Notes under the pieces: generated by a model
Told to the model about the DNA's origin: nothing
Seen by the model: only the letters and a program-made list of their open reading frames with translations
Databases searched by the model: none
NCBI GenBank assembly: GCA_033439685.1
Contig: JAUEDM010000001.1
Span: 124,001 to 188,000 of the forward strand
DNA from: Apodospora peruviana
Taxonomy: Eukaryota; Ascomycota; Sordariomycetes; Sordariales; Lasiosphaeriaceae
Direction of reading: 5' to 3'
Length of the DNA: 64,000 bases
In this document: positions 11,108-20,511 of the stretch, piece by piece
Numbering within the stretch: position 1 is the first letter of the stretch
Layout of the letters: each line of letters starts with the position of its first letter
Made by a program: the position numbers and the translations under genes

Positions 11108-12904
11108 TCATGCAGTCCCCTTCCTCATCTCATCTTGTATCTGCCTCGACACCTCCGTCTGAGCACTGGAGTCACCCTTTCCAGCAGGGGTAGACTTTGT
11201 AGCCACACTCCTCTGCCTTACAAGCAGCTTGTCCACATCCACCCCAACAGCCCCCAGCACTCCCACAATGAGCGCCAGCATTATCCCAACCAGCACCCCG
11301 AGATCAAGAAAATGCACAAACCACCATAGATGCTGCGTGCCAAGCGGACACGTCGCGTAGTCCACCTTCCACTCCCAAGTAGCCTCATCAAACCAAACAC
11401 TCAACAATCCAGCGTTGCCCCCGAACCCGCCCATCATGCTGCGCACCGTGATCTCCCGCACGCCAGGTACATCATCCTGACCAACCACGCCGGCCCTCAA
11501 CGCCTGCCGCCACCTCTTAACCTCCCACTCTTTTCCATCCGCTGGTGCGCTCTGGTTGATATAATGCCAAGTATCGCAGCCCTCGTGATCATGGCCATTA
11601 AGAATAACACCAGGCCGACCCCTCCCCCTCGCAGGCGCGTTCACGTCCCCGGACATGCCCAGCATACCTTCCAGAAACCCTTTGCTCGCGGCCGCGGAGA
11701 GCTGGTTCTGCTCCTTGAGGGTACCGTCATGCTCGTGAAAATCGAACAGCGGGTCGTCGACGCACACACCTTCGGGCTTGTACAGCGGCACGTGGGTCAA
11801 AATAACAGTGAAATGGCCCTTGAACTCGACAGCAGTAGCGGTGTTGATGACGCTATTAACAAAATTGTACGTCGCGTCCTGCAGTTCCGACGACGCGGCC
11901 GGCGTGTCGAGGTTCATATCGTTGAGCACGACGACCCTTAATTCCGGCGTCAATCTATCTGTGTCTGCGTCTGCGTCTTTGGCTGACGTGGTGGTATCGT
12001 TGAGTAGGGGCAGCTCGAACCGCAACTCGTAATTGATCTTGCCGAACGCGCGCTCGAAGCGCTCGGTCCGGTTCGTGGTGATGTCGCCGGCGTAGCCGAT
12101 GTCGTGGTTCCCCGCCACGTTGATGATGCGGCGCGTCCACACGTCGTCGTTGTCGGTGCGACCCAAATATCCGGCCAGCTCGTACTCGTCGGCCGGGTAG
12201 GCGGCGACCTCGTCGGGGACGCGCTCGCCACCCCGAAAAACGCGCGACCAGTACCGATGGGCGCGGCGGAAGAACTCGGCGTCGTCGAGCCACTGGCTGC
12301 CGACCAGGTCGCCGAGCACGGCGACGTGGGTCGGGCGCGTCCACCAGCGCACGGCGCGGTACTGGTGCGCGAGGTAGAAGTCATTACCAAAGTGGTCAAG
12401 GCGCTTGCGGGCCGACTCGAGCCAGTAGTAGAGGTCGTCGAACAGGATGTCGACGAGGTCGTGCAGGCTCTGGCGGACGCGCTGGCGCAGCGACGCGTGG
12501 CTCGATCGGAAGGTCAGGTGGTCGACCAGGCTCGACGCGTGCGGGAACACGCCGAGGTAGTTGGTCGGGATGGACGTGTCGCCTTCGAGTTGGGGATCGC
12601 CGAGGGCGAGGAGGCGGAAGGGCGCGAGCGGTGGTCGGGCTTCGGGGGGTGTCACGGCGGCGGCGGCGGCAGGCGTCTGGTCGAACGGCCAATGCAGCCT
12701 GGCGGTTTCGAGGTAGGCGGCACGGCCCTTGTCGGCGGCGGCATCATGGCGGCTCTGGTGGTGCTGGTGCTGGCCGGGCGGCAGGGGAAACGCGCACGTG
12801 TTGAAGACGGGGTAGAGGTACAGGTAGACGGTCAGGACCAGCGACAGCGGCAGCAGGACTCGCAGTCCATGGCGGAGGATCGCCGTGGGCGACAATCCAC
12901 TCAT
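11108..12904 (-). CDS. Ted1/Cdc1/PGAP5-type membrane metallophosphoesterase
   Basis: Single-exon gene of 598 aa. In yeast and mammals this family removes ethanolamine phosphate from GPI anchors in the ER/Golgi and so helps export of GPI proteins. All metal-binding motifs of the calcineurin-like phosphoesterase fold are seen in order: LALGDPQLEG (the DPQ form typical of Ted1/Cdc1), VAVLGDLVGSQ, NVAGNHDIGY, VILTHVPLY and ILNGHDHEGCD. One transmembrane segment lies near residues 14-34 (LRVLLPLSLVLTVYLYLYP) and another near 525-555 (LGVLVGIMLALIVGVLG); the catalytic domain is presumably lumenal. It has two NxT/S glycosylation sequons (NRT, NQS). The gene is GC-rich, so the opposite strand also shows long open frames. 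Ted1 rather than Cdc1 is an inference. Confidence 0.88.
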   Translation of the reverse strand: MSGLSPTAILRHGLRVLLPLSLVLTVYLYLYPVFNTCAFPLPPGQHQHHQSRHDAAADKGRAAYLETARLHWPFDQTPAAAAAVTPPEARPPLAPFRLLALGDPQLEGDTSIPTNYLGVFPHASSLVDHLTFRSSHASLRQRVRQSLHDLVDILFDDLYYWLESARKRLDHFGNDFYLAHQYRAVRWWTRPTHVAVLGDLVGSQWLDDAEFFRRAHRYWSRVFRGGERVPDEVAAYPADEYELAGYLGRTDNDDVWTRRIINVAGNHDIGYAGDITTNRTERFERAFGKINYELRFELPLLNDTTTSAKDADADTDRLTPELRVVVLNDMNLDTPAASSELQDATYNFVNSVINTATAVEFKGHFTVILTHVPLYKPEGVCVDDPLFDFHEHDGTLKEQNQLSAAASKGFLEGMLGMSGDVNAPARGRGRPGVILNGHDHEGCDTWHYINQSAPADGKEWEVKRWRQALRAGVVGQDDVPGVREITVRSMMGGFGGNAGLLSVWFDEATWEWKVDYATCPLGTQHLWWFVHFLDLGVLVGIMLALIVGVLGAVGVDVDKLLVRQRSVATKSTPAGKGDSSAQTEVSRQIQDEMRKGTA

Positions 12905-14082
12905 GTAGAAGGCGGCCGCATGGAATCCAATGAATGACGCACAAAAGAAGATGGAAAATGGCGAATTAAAGGAACGTCGGAAACCTAAAGGAAAGTCGGG
13001 AATTGGCGTTGGTCGGTTTTCGGACGATGAGCGGGAATTAGAAAAAGAGGATGCCGATGGTCGGGTGCGTCGTCGGGTACGGGTAAGGAGACGAGAAATG
13101 TCAATTTCGGATCCGTACCGAGAACCTGATGCATCGGCATCGGCACCCCTGCGTGCCCTGTCACTCAGCTGTGTCCCTTGTTGAGGGGCTTGGAGGTCCG
13201 AGCTCTGGCAGTTGTGGGGAGCGTTCGCCTTGCGATGGCAGCTGCAAGGCCGGACGGCTCCGAGAGGGGCTGCCTGCCCAGGTTTTGATTGGACGGGCTT
13301 ACATGACTGCGCGCAGCCGTGGTCAACCGCTTTCCATCAGTTTATTTGCAGATTGCGGGTTAGATCACTGACCATCCTCTATTCAAATGAGCTCCGGAAC
13401 CTACGAACTTGGAAGATCCATCTAAACTTCACGATGTGTTGCTATCAGCGCTTGATTATTATTTGGCATGTGAGCCATCTCGGTTTGTTCTGGGACGATG
13501 TCGAAGCTCTCCGCCGGAAGTCCCGGGCACCCCTCTAGTCGTCGGAAAAGCGCTAGACAACGGAAAATCAATAGGCCAATCTGGCTGATGACCTGTCGTC
13601 AATTACTGAGCCGGTCAGGAGACGCCAGTCATTGCAATGGGTTGTGCTATTCTTTGTTCTTTCAAAGTATTGGTTCCGTCTTGACATCTCCAGACCCTGG
13701 CAGCCTTGCCGAAGACGATTACGACCGACCATAATCAGAGCCTCCATCAGCTGGCTACTATGACCTAGGTCTAGGCTATCGTATCGAATTCCCTCCAATA
13801 CATGACGTGACCTATTGACAGACTTTTGATCTATAGTTCTCTGGTCGAGCCATCGTGTCAGATCCGCTGGACACCTTCCGAGATTCCAATTTGCTCGTTT
13901 CACTATCTAATAACCACGGCAAATCGCCGGCTTTATCCCAAATATTGCGCTCTGGACTTGACCCTAGGGTCCTGTTGCAAGCATTCTACAATGTTCGATC
14001 TCCGCCAGAAACCATCATGGATTGGTTACTCGATCATGATCGGACACCTGCCTACTTATTACGCCGAGCGAGTTCACTGCGC

Positions 14083-14326
14083 ACTGTGCGTCATCAAGAT
14101 CAAAGAGTCCGATGGCTGTGTGATACTACACCATTCCACGGTAAATAATCAACCTCTGGTACCTACAGGAGCCCTAGTAGTGACCCAACATGCGCTGGGG
14201 AAATATACAACAACGCCCTCAGGCTCCCAGGTACCTTGTAAAAGGCAGTTTAAACCCCCAATGAGTTGATTATCGAAAGTCCACACTGTGCGTCATCAAG
14301 ATCAAGGGCTCTGATGGCTTTGTGAT
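14083..14326 (+). repeat. Imperfect 45-bp direct repeat flanking a MITE-like copy
   Basis: GTGCGTCATCAAGATCAA occurs at about 14087 and again at about 14287, each followed by related sequence (GAGTCCGATGGCTGTGTGAT versus GGCTCTGATGGCTTTGTGAT). The spacing is about 200 bp, with the MITE-like copy 4 between. This could be a tandem duplication or a trace of insertion and rearrangement. Confidence 0.6.
14126..14290 (-). mobile_element. MITE-like element, copy 4 (truncated)
   Basis: The left end CACCATTCCACGGTAAATAA matches the end sequence of the other copies. The whole 165 bp aligns, in reverse orientation, with 19786-19949 (shared blocks such as GGTACC, GTTGATTAT and CCTTTTACAAG). The second inverted end is missing: homology stops at about 14290. 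The copies differ by many transitions. Confidence 0.5.
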
Positions 14327-14461
14327 ATCAATATCCCTCCATGTTCATCTGATTATATGGCACCCAACTTGCGACCATGAGAGCACCATCAACCACACAT
14401 CCTGCTGCCGCTCATGACGCAGCCGTTCTCAGACATGATGCCTGCTCTCATTTCTATATGA

Positions 14462-14770
14462 GGATCGGCCTCCTCTGCACTGATTTGCAACCAGAGCACA
14501 CCTGGACACCATCCCTCAAGTTGCAACACCAAGACCATTTGGTCAGCCAACTCGCACCATCCATCAAGTCGCAACACCACCAAAACCCTTGAACCAGCCA
14601 ACTCGACCCCATCCATCAAGTCGCAACACCAAGCCTATTTGCTCACTGCAGCCTTCAGCCTCGGTCTACGAGGGCTCCAGTCCCGGCAATCTTGCACCAC
14701 TCCCAGCAAGACCCAATATCAGGGCCAATGACCACGGACAACCCGTGTCATCGTCAAAGATGTCTCCCAA
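14462..14770 (+). repeat. Diverged dispersed repeat, copy B (partner at 2966-3215)
   Basis: This is the GC-richer and better preserved partner of copy A; A carries the T/A-shifted bases. It includes an internal tandem of about 50 bp. No protein is recognised. Confidence 0.55.
14510..14632 (+). repeat. Tandem repeat, about 50-55 bp unit, 3 copies
   Basis: CATCCATCAAGTCGCAACAC and close variants recur at about 14512, 14559 and 14611, each followed or preceded by a CAGCCAACTCG block. Non-coding. Confidence 0.65.
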
Positions 14771-15334
14771 AGGGCGCTTCAAGGGCTCCGGGGTCTCTGG
14801 GAGCTCCGGCAGCCCGATGGTGGTTATTGTGGCGATGAATGTCCTTCTCGCTATTATGGACGATGATTTATTATTATTCATAGGCCGTTGTTCCCTTAGG
14901 CATGCCGGACCCTCAAACTATTTACCGTACAGGAAAACCGTGACCTTGCGGGCCGGGTGAAAAAACCGGTACCGACACTCAAGGAAATACGACAGTGACT
15001 AAGCCTTAAATACAAAAAGAGAAGACCGCCTGGCCTTCGATAGAGGGGTCCTCAAACCGCCGACTCCAGTTCTAGCTTCCTTGCTAGATTGTACATTGGT
15101 AATCTTCCCGTGTCCATCAGCCAGCTCAGGATCCTTCTAGTTAGCCGTACAGCTGGAGGATCAATGCCCTGTAAGACAGTAGAAATCCCGTCGAGTCCGA
15201 AGTTCTGCTCTCCCCCATCTTCGTGTCAACGGTAGGGCCTGGACGATGATTTATCAACAGCTGTCGCCAAGGAACTAATGAAGGTGCGAATTGCGAAATG
15301 TTATATTACTTGGGTAGAACACCGCACTCCTCAG

Positions 15335-17348
15335 GTTGAACGATACCTGGTGGGCCCGACTCGAATTCCTCTCGGAGAGCAAGAAGTGGTACATTGTAGG
15401 CTTCATCAACCCTTTCAAGGTCGACCAAGTCGAACCAATCAACTGGTCACGAATCCACCTTTTCCGTGGACGGGGCAATTGTAAAATCCTAGCGTCTTTT
15501 GAGTTTGCGGTTCTCCGAAACGTTCGGGTTCTTGATGTGTTGGAAATCATTTTCGGCAAGAAGTTCATGAATCATGATGTTCACGCCTCAGCACCGTTGG
15601 TAAGAATCAAAGCCCAGGACCTGAGTGGCAAAAACGTACCACCGGGTGACATACGAGATACTATGTAAGTCCTGGTTGCCAGCTAAAACTTGATCAGTTC
15701 TACGGACTCTGGACCTTTCACTGACGAACAACGTATAGATTGCTGTGGTTTTGTAGAGTGCATCACTCCGGAGTGGTTGACTGGGGCCTGGTTGATATGA
15801 AGACCGAGGCCGTATCAGAGTTTGTCGACATTGACAGCTTTGGAAGGGAAATTGTCCAATCTAAAAAGGACGTTGTCGTGAGGGTTTCTGACTTTTATGA
15901 TGGGGACTTAAATGAAAAGGTGCTTAACTTTTCTGGTGTCATTCGAAGGATGTTTCGGGAAAAACACAATACCAATCAATGTCTAGGTTTTCCGACTTGA
16001 ACCGATTACCGAGCTCTTCATTTACATGCCCCATGATGGTGAGAAGTCGGAGCCACTCATCATAGCACGCTGGGAGTGTGTGCCCGTTTCACCAGCAGGC
16101 GCAGCTAAAATAAGACTTGGACCTCCCAAGCCTCCCCGGCCGGGGGCCCGGCCGTGGATCCGGCCACCCGCATCAGCAACTGCCTCCAGTTCAGCAACCG
16201 GCTCCAGTTCAGCAGCGCCGCAGCGCCGTGCGGGAAGAAATGCCCCCGTCTTGCAGACTGAGCTGGAGGTCGCGACCACCCGTATGGGGGCAACCTCGAT
16301 TGCGCCATCGTCATCTACGATCCCGGTGATGAGTCCTCCGAGCCTGGGTGGAGGGCAGGCGCTGGGCTCTGCTCCCGGTCAGACTGCTCCATTCGCAGAT
16401 ATGGGCATAAACCTACCTGCGCCCCATAACACAAGTTCGTCTCGTCCTCGACAGCCGGATTCTGGGCGCCAGGGCTTTCCTATCACATTACCGAGCCGTT
16501 CGCCTAGTCCTCAATTCCTAGGTCGTGCTCCTCCCGGCCATACTGCTCCTTTCGCGGACATACGTATAAGCCTACTTGCAACCCCATTATACAAGTTCAC
16601 CTCGTCCTCAGCAACAGGGTTCTACTTCCCACCACGGTTCTTCTATCGGTTACGGAAGCCCATCTGATTTTCTCCCGCCGCCTAGTCCTCAGCCACAGGG
16701 TACTGCTTCCCGCTCCGGTTCTTCTGTTGGTTACGGGAGCCCATCTGATGCCCTCCCGCCAGCTAGTCCTCGGCAACAGGGTTCTACTTCCCGCCACAGT
16801 TCTTCCTCCCGTTCTTCCTCCCGTTCTTCCTCCCGTCCTTACTCCGGTTCTTCTGTCGGTCACCAGTCTAATTCTCCTGTCGGTCAGGGGACCTCCATAC
16901 CTTTTATCAATACTCGGCAACTGATGAAGGGGAGCTTCGCGCCTTCTCCTGGTCATCATCAACAACAGGCCCACGTGTTTGTCACATGAGCCATTTGTGG
17001 GCACTGGCCGTTATACAGCTGGAACGCCGGATCCTGATGATTTTCGACCGGAAGGTACTTTATGTACCATCGTATAATATGGGTCAGAATCGTCGTGCCG
17101 CTCCCTTCGTAGTCGACCCTAATTTCGGCGCTCCTTCTCCTCCTCGTGCTGCATGGCCGCATCATGGTGCGAGGTCGAGCCGGAATCTGCATCCGAGCGC
17201 TGGTACTTCTCGCGAAGAGAGACGACACCCTCGCGATTCCTCGTCAGGGTCAGGTCACTCAGGCGATGCAGGTTCACCGGGGGATCGGCCTCCTCCCGCT
17301 AAACGAACACAAACTGGCGAAGGAAGTGGATCGAGACACAGGCGGTGA
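15335..17348 (+). CDS. Unassigned multi-exon protein with disordered Ser/Pro-rich C-terminus
   Basis: Not recognised. A folded N-terminal part (LEFLSESKKWYIVGFINPF, NVRVLDVLEIIFG) runs to a strong donor at 15665 and continues after the acceptor at 15738 (LLWFCRVHHSGVVDWGLVD). A further intron ends at 15986, after which the frame reads ITELFIYMPHDGEKSEPLII. The rest is low-complexity Ser/Pro/Gln/Arg sequence with imperfect repeats (TAPFAD blocks, SVGYGSPSD blocks, an RSSSRSSSR tract), ending near 17348 in a basic tail. At about 16580 the frame shifts by one base: comparison with the preceding internal repeat shows one extra base. The 5' end is not located. It could be a real disordered protein or a decaying gene. 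Confidence 0.4.
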
Positions 17349-18459
17349 TTGCTGAGTCCCGGCCTGAGGGACGTGATGGAGGACAATTTGGCCTCCGGGG
17401 TACTGGCGCGGGCTGCTGGTATTTACTTGCTTCTGTTTCTCGATTTTTGGGGCTATTATGCTTTGGGATTTTATGATGGACTGGTGGCCTAATTGAGTGA
17501 GCAGGGGTATTTGCTCGATGATGGACTTCTTTTCTTTGCTGCTTTTCCTTTCCACTGTTCCTTTTCTTCGTCTTTTCTTACTCGTTTTCTTTACCCGTTA
17601 CTGTTGTGGATCTGCCTTTTTCTTTCTCTTTTTGGGCTTTTCACTGTTCCTTCCCTTTTTCTTTTCCCCCCTTTCACTGTTACTTGTTATGGTTTTTCTT
17701 TACTCTTTCTTTTGCTTTTATTTCACTTCCACTCCTATTTGTTCCTCTTTCTTTCCTTCTCCCATTGCGATAGACACCATAGAGGCGTGTCATACAGGTC
17801 ACGCCGGTCTTTGGTACATCTACGACCTCCCTTGTTCAGTAATAGGGCTGGCATGACTGCACAGGGTGGGTGGTGTGGCGTGCCAAGACCAAGGGCCGAA
17901 CACTGTTCATCGAGATTGAGGATTCTTTTTCTTTTTTTGCGTAGGCATAATATGCTGGTTGGGGGCAATGGCCTCCGCTGGAGGGATGTTACATCGATGT
18001 CGATACTACCCTAAGTCCTGACCACTGCATGGAGCGGTTTGGTACCTAGATAGATCCGCAGATAGACATTGATATTTTGGTGCCCCCTAAATTAGTCCTC
18101 GAGAAACCTTAGTGACCAATGAACGAGTTTCGACTTTTCCCCGGCAAAAAAGAACCCAAAAATAAGAAGAAGGCGATATGCTAACCAAACTCCGCAGAGA
18201 AGACTGGACCGACATACTGTGACGTACCCTCATATATTCAGCCCCTATTGTCCTTGCACTCTCTAGTATCAGCCGTACTGCGGGACGCCGCCACGCCTCC
18301 CGGGTAGAAGGACACACCGTCACGGTCACGTTGGCACTGAGGCAAGCGTGCACCTGTCGGGTCAACTGTTGTATCGGTCTTCTTGGTGGCCTTGGTATGG
18401 GCTCTCTCTTCTTCCTGACTCGGTGAGAGGACGCCTACTTCCGACACAGACGGGGAACC
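17349..18459. other. Intergenic region with a long pyrimidine tract
   Basis: No gene is supported. Most of 17520-17765 is C/T on the plus strand (listed separately). The remainder shows no clear feature. Confidence 0.5.
17520..17765 (+). repeat. Polypyrimidine (C/T-rich) tract, about 245 bp
   Basis: Strong strand asymmetry: runs such as TTTTCCTTTCC and TTCTTTTCTTTGC dominate, with few purines. Three ORFs cross it on the plus strand, all made of Phe/Leu/Ser as expected by chance from such composition. It may be a decayed microsatellite or a region able to form triplex DNA. Confidence 0.7.
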
Positions 18460-19250
18460 GTGCCAGCCGCAAATCGATGCTCAAGAAGGTGCCCGCCGAT
18501 CTGATGATCTTGATCGACCCCGGTATGCGCCGCCGGCAGGAGAGTTACGAGGTAAGTCCTTCCATGATGTCGACGAGGGCGTCAGGATGCTGCAAAAGGT
18601 CAAAGATGCATCCACAGGGCCATGGCGGAGGTGCTGTCGACGGTGGGTGGCCGGTCTTGAACTAACCGAGCCTTCGTTCCACTGTTGACACCTAGAGGTG
18701 ATATTGGGGTCATCCTGGATTCCCTATTTGGATAAGGCACAACCCAGAGTCGGACAATGAGCTCGCCAACCGTGCCGATAGGCACGGGTTTCTCGCGGCC
18801 CCTCCAACACCTTCTCTAGATGCAATCTCCCAAATACGCTCCTTTCGCTGCTCGCTAAAGGTGAGATGGCGCAGCAGAATTGGGGGTATCGAAGCAGAAG
18901 CGCGCGGCGATGGCGACGATGATCTGAAAGTATGTCTGGGAGCGACGGGATGGTGATGGGACACCGCCGCGTATATCGCCGATGAAGCCCACGATAGACA
19001 ACGGCTTGTCCGTAACGGCGGCACCGGCAGCGGCAGCTCATTCGCCCGTGAGTCTGCTGCCGTCTTCAGTTGCTCGATGTGCCTGCTCTCCAACTCTTTC
19101 TTGATATCCTCCAACGCCGTAGCGTACATGCAGCTGTCATTGTCCGACACCGGACCTCTTGGACTAGGTCGTCGATGAGCTCCAGGTTTACGAGATTCTC
19201 GTTCTCACCAGAAATCTCCGTCTTGAACTCTGCCACAGTACCATCCTCGC
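18460..19250 (+). pseudogene. Decayed coding region, family unknown
   Basis: Protein-like stretches are spread over several frames of the plus strand: KSMLKKVPADLMILIDPG continuing (after a one-base shift at the GAGGTAAG near 18550) into GKSFHDVDEGVRMLQKVKDA, then from about 18718 WIRHNPESDNELANRADRHG to 18950, then AAYIADEAHDRQRLV. On the minus strand 19140-19270 also reads protein-like (YWSGEDGTVAEFKTEI, NLELIDDLVQEV) and continues after a one-base shift, so strand assignment is not secure. No start, stop or family can be given. Confidence 0.25.
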
Positions 19251-19744
19251 CACTCCAGTAGAGTCTCACTCTTGTTTGAGCGACAGAGCGGTTCTGCGAT
19301 CCCGTTCGGTGTTGCCCCGGCCGACGTTACGAACCGGCTGGAGTACTACTGGCTCAGATGGTACCGTGAACAAAGGTGTGTCGTAGTCGATATAGCTAGG
19401 TAATCACGCTATCGCACCGTACATGGAGAAGTACGCCCCTGCTGTGAAGAGCATCACCCCCGAGGAGGCCGCGGCTGGGGTGGATCCGAATATCAGTCCG
19501 ACATGTCTCTTTCCATCGATGCCGTAGATGACACATCATACTATTGATTAGATCGCAGGTCACACTATTGATTAGATCGCAGGTACTATTATGCTGCATG
19601 GTGGTGGGGCTACCATAAAAAGTTGCATGGTGTGCTGGTTGTTGGCATTGTGTAATAAGAACTTCATGCAGATCTACCTCACATTCTATAGGTACTGAAC
19701 TATTTATTGATGGTCGCTAACAGGGGTGAATTAAATCTTTGCTT

Positions 19745-19949
19745 ACACCATCCCTCGGTAAATAACTAACATCTGGTACCTGCACACTGTGGACCTTGAT
19801 AATCAACTCATAGGGTCTGAAAGCGAATTTACCGCCTTTTACAAGATACTTTGAGGGTTTTATTTGCATATTCCCAAGCCCATGTTTTGTTACTAACAGG
19901 GCTTTTTTAGGTACCCAGAGGCTGATGATTTACCGTGGAATGGCTGCAC
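19745..19949. mobile_element. MITE-like element, copy 3
   Basis: About 205 bp. The left end ACCATCCCTCGGTAAATAAC is matched in inverse at the right end by GCCATTCCACGGTAAATCAT; homology of the two ends continues inward (ATCTGGTACC versus CTCTGGGTACC). Its right 165 bp aligns in reverse with 14126-14290. No ORF. Confidence 0.6.
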
Positions 19950-20129
19950 TTCCCATGTCACCATGGCTTTGGCGGTTTGGCCAAGACTCCTAAGGTACCT
20001 TATTGATAGCCAAGAGAAGCACCGCCGGCCGGTTACCTTTCTCCGTCCCTTGGTAAGATCCATGCATGCATGCATGCATACACGCGGCTGCCGTCTCTCG
20101 CTGAGTAAGATCCTCCACATCTGTCAGCG

Positions 20130-20322
20130 GTGCACACCATTCTGCGGTAAATAAGCCGAAGATCCTTAACATATCCTGATCTATAAAATCTTCTGCAATC
20201 GGCTGAGCTAGGGTCTCAAGCGGGTATTTAAAATGAGTATTTCCAAGATGACTACCAGGTGCTCGAGAACTGATGAGTTGGGGTAAAGTATTCGATGACT
20301 ATTGACCGTGGAATGGTGTACC
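20130..20322. mobile_element. MITE-like element, copy 2
   Basis: About 193 bp. Left end ACACCATTCTGCGGTAAATA; right end reversed ACACCATTCCACGGTCAATA. The interior (TATTTCCAAGATGACTACCA, GTAAAGTATTCGATG) matches copy 1 at 10728-10974 in the same orientation. It lies about 120 bp before the TATA box of the GMC gene. Confidence 0.6.
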
Positions 20323-20445
20323 TTTGAACCCAAGACTCTGGGAGTGGGGTAAGATTACATCTGCAATGTTCTAGTTTCCAGTGAAAGGAGGTGGCCAGGG
20401 GCAACCGGAGATTGCTTCAAGTTTAGGACATTGAATTCCGAATCT

Positions 20446-20452
20446 TATAAAG
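20446..20452 (+). promoter_or_regulatory. TATA box of the GMC oxidoreductase gene
   Basis: TATAAAG lies 66 bp before the ATG at 20512. An in-frame ATG at 20431 is upstream of this element, which supports 20512 as the start. Confidence 0.55.
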
Positions 20453-20511
20453 ACTTGAACCATCCTCAACCTTCCATCTTCTCAGATGCAGCCCAATCCA
20501 AATCGAAAACC

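Larger units (their letters stand above)
12905..15334. other. Accessory intergenic region with decayed repeats
   Basis: 2.4 kb with only short, unconvincing ORFs. It holds an inverted-repeat element (14126-14290) bracketed by a roughly 45-bp direct repeat, a tandem repeat at 14510-14632 and repeat copy B at 14462-14770. A possible first exon of the next gene (reading DDDLSTAVAKELMK) lies at 15242-15283. Confidence 0.5.
19251..20511. other. Intergenic region with two MITE-like elements, 5' of the GMC gene
   Basis: It contains elements at 19745-19949 and 20130-20322, a 24-bp direct repeat at 19537-19584 (ATTGATTAGATCGCAGGT twice) and a GCAT microsatellite at 20060-20080. No gene is supported. 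The right end holds the GMC gene promoter. Confidence 0.5.

Noticed and set aside
12104..12937. 277-codon plus-strand ORF opposite the Ted1-like gene
   Set aside because: It is the shadow of a GC-rich real gene; its Val/Gly/Arg-rich sequence has no domain character.
20431..20511. Upstream in-frame ATG for the GMC oxidoreductase
   Set aside because: It lies before the TATA box at 20446 and would put 27 residues in front of the signal peptide.
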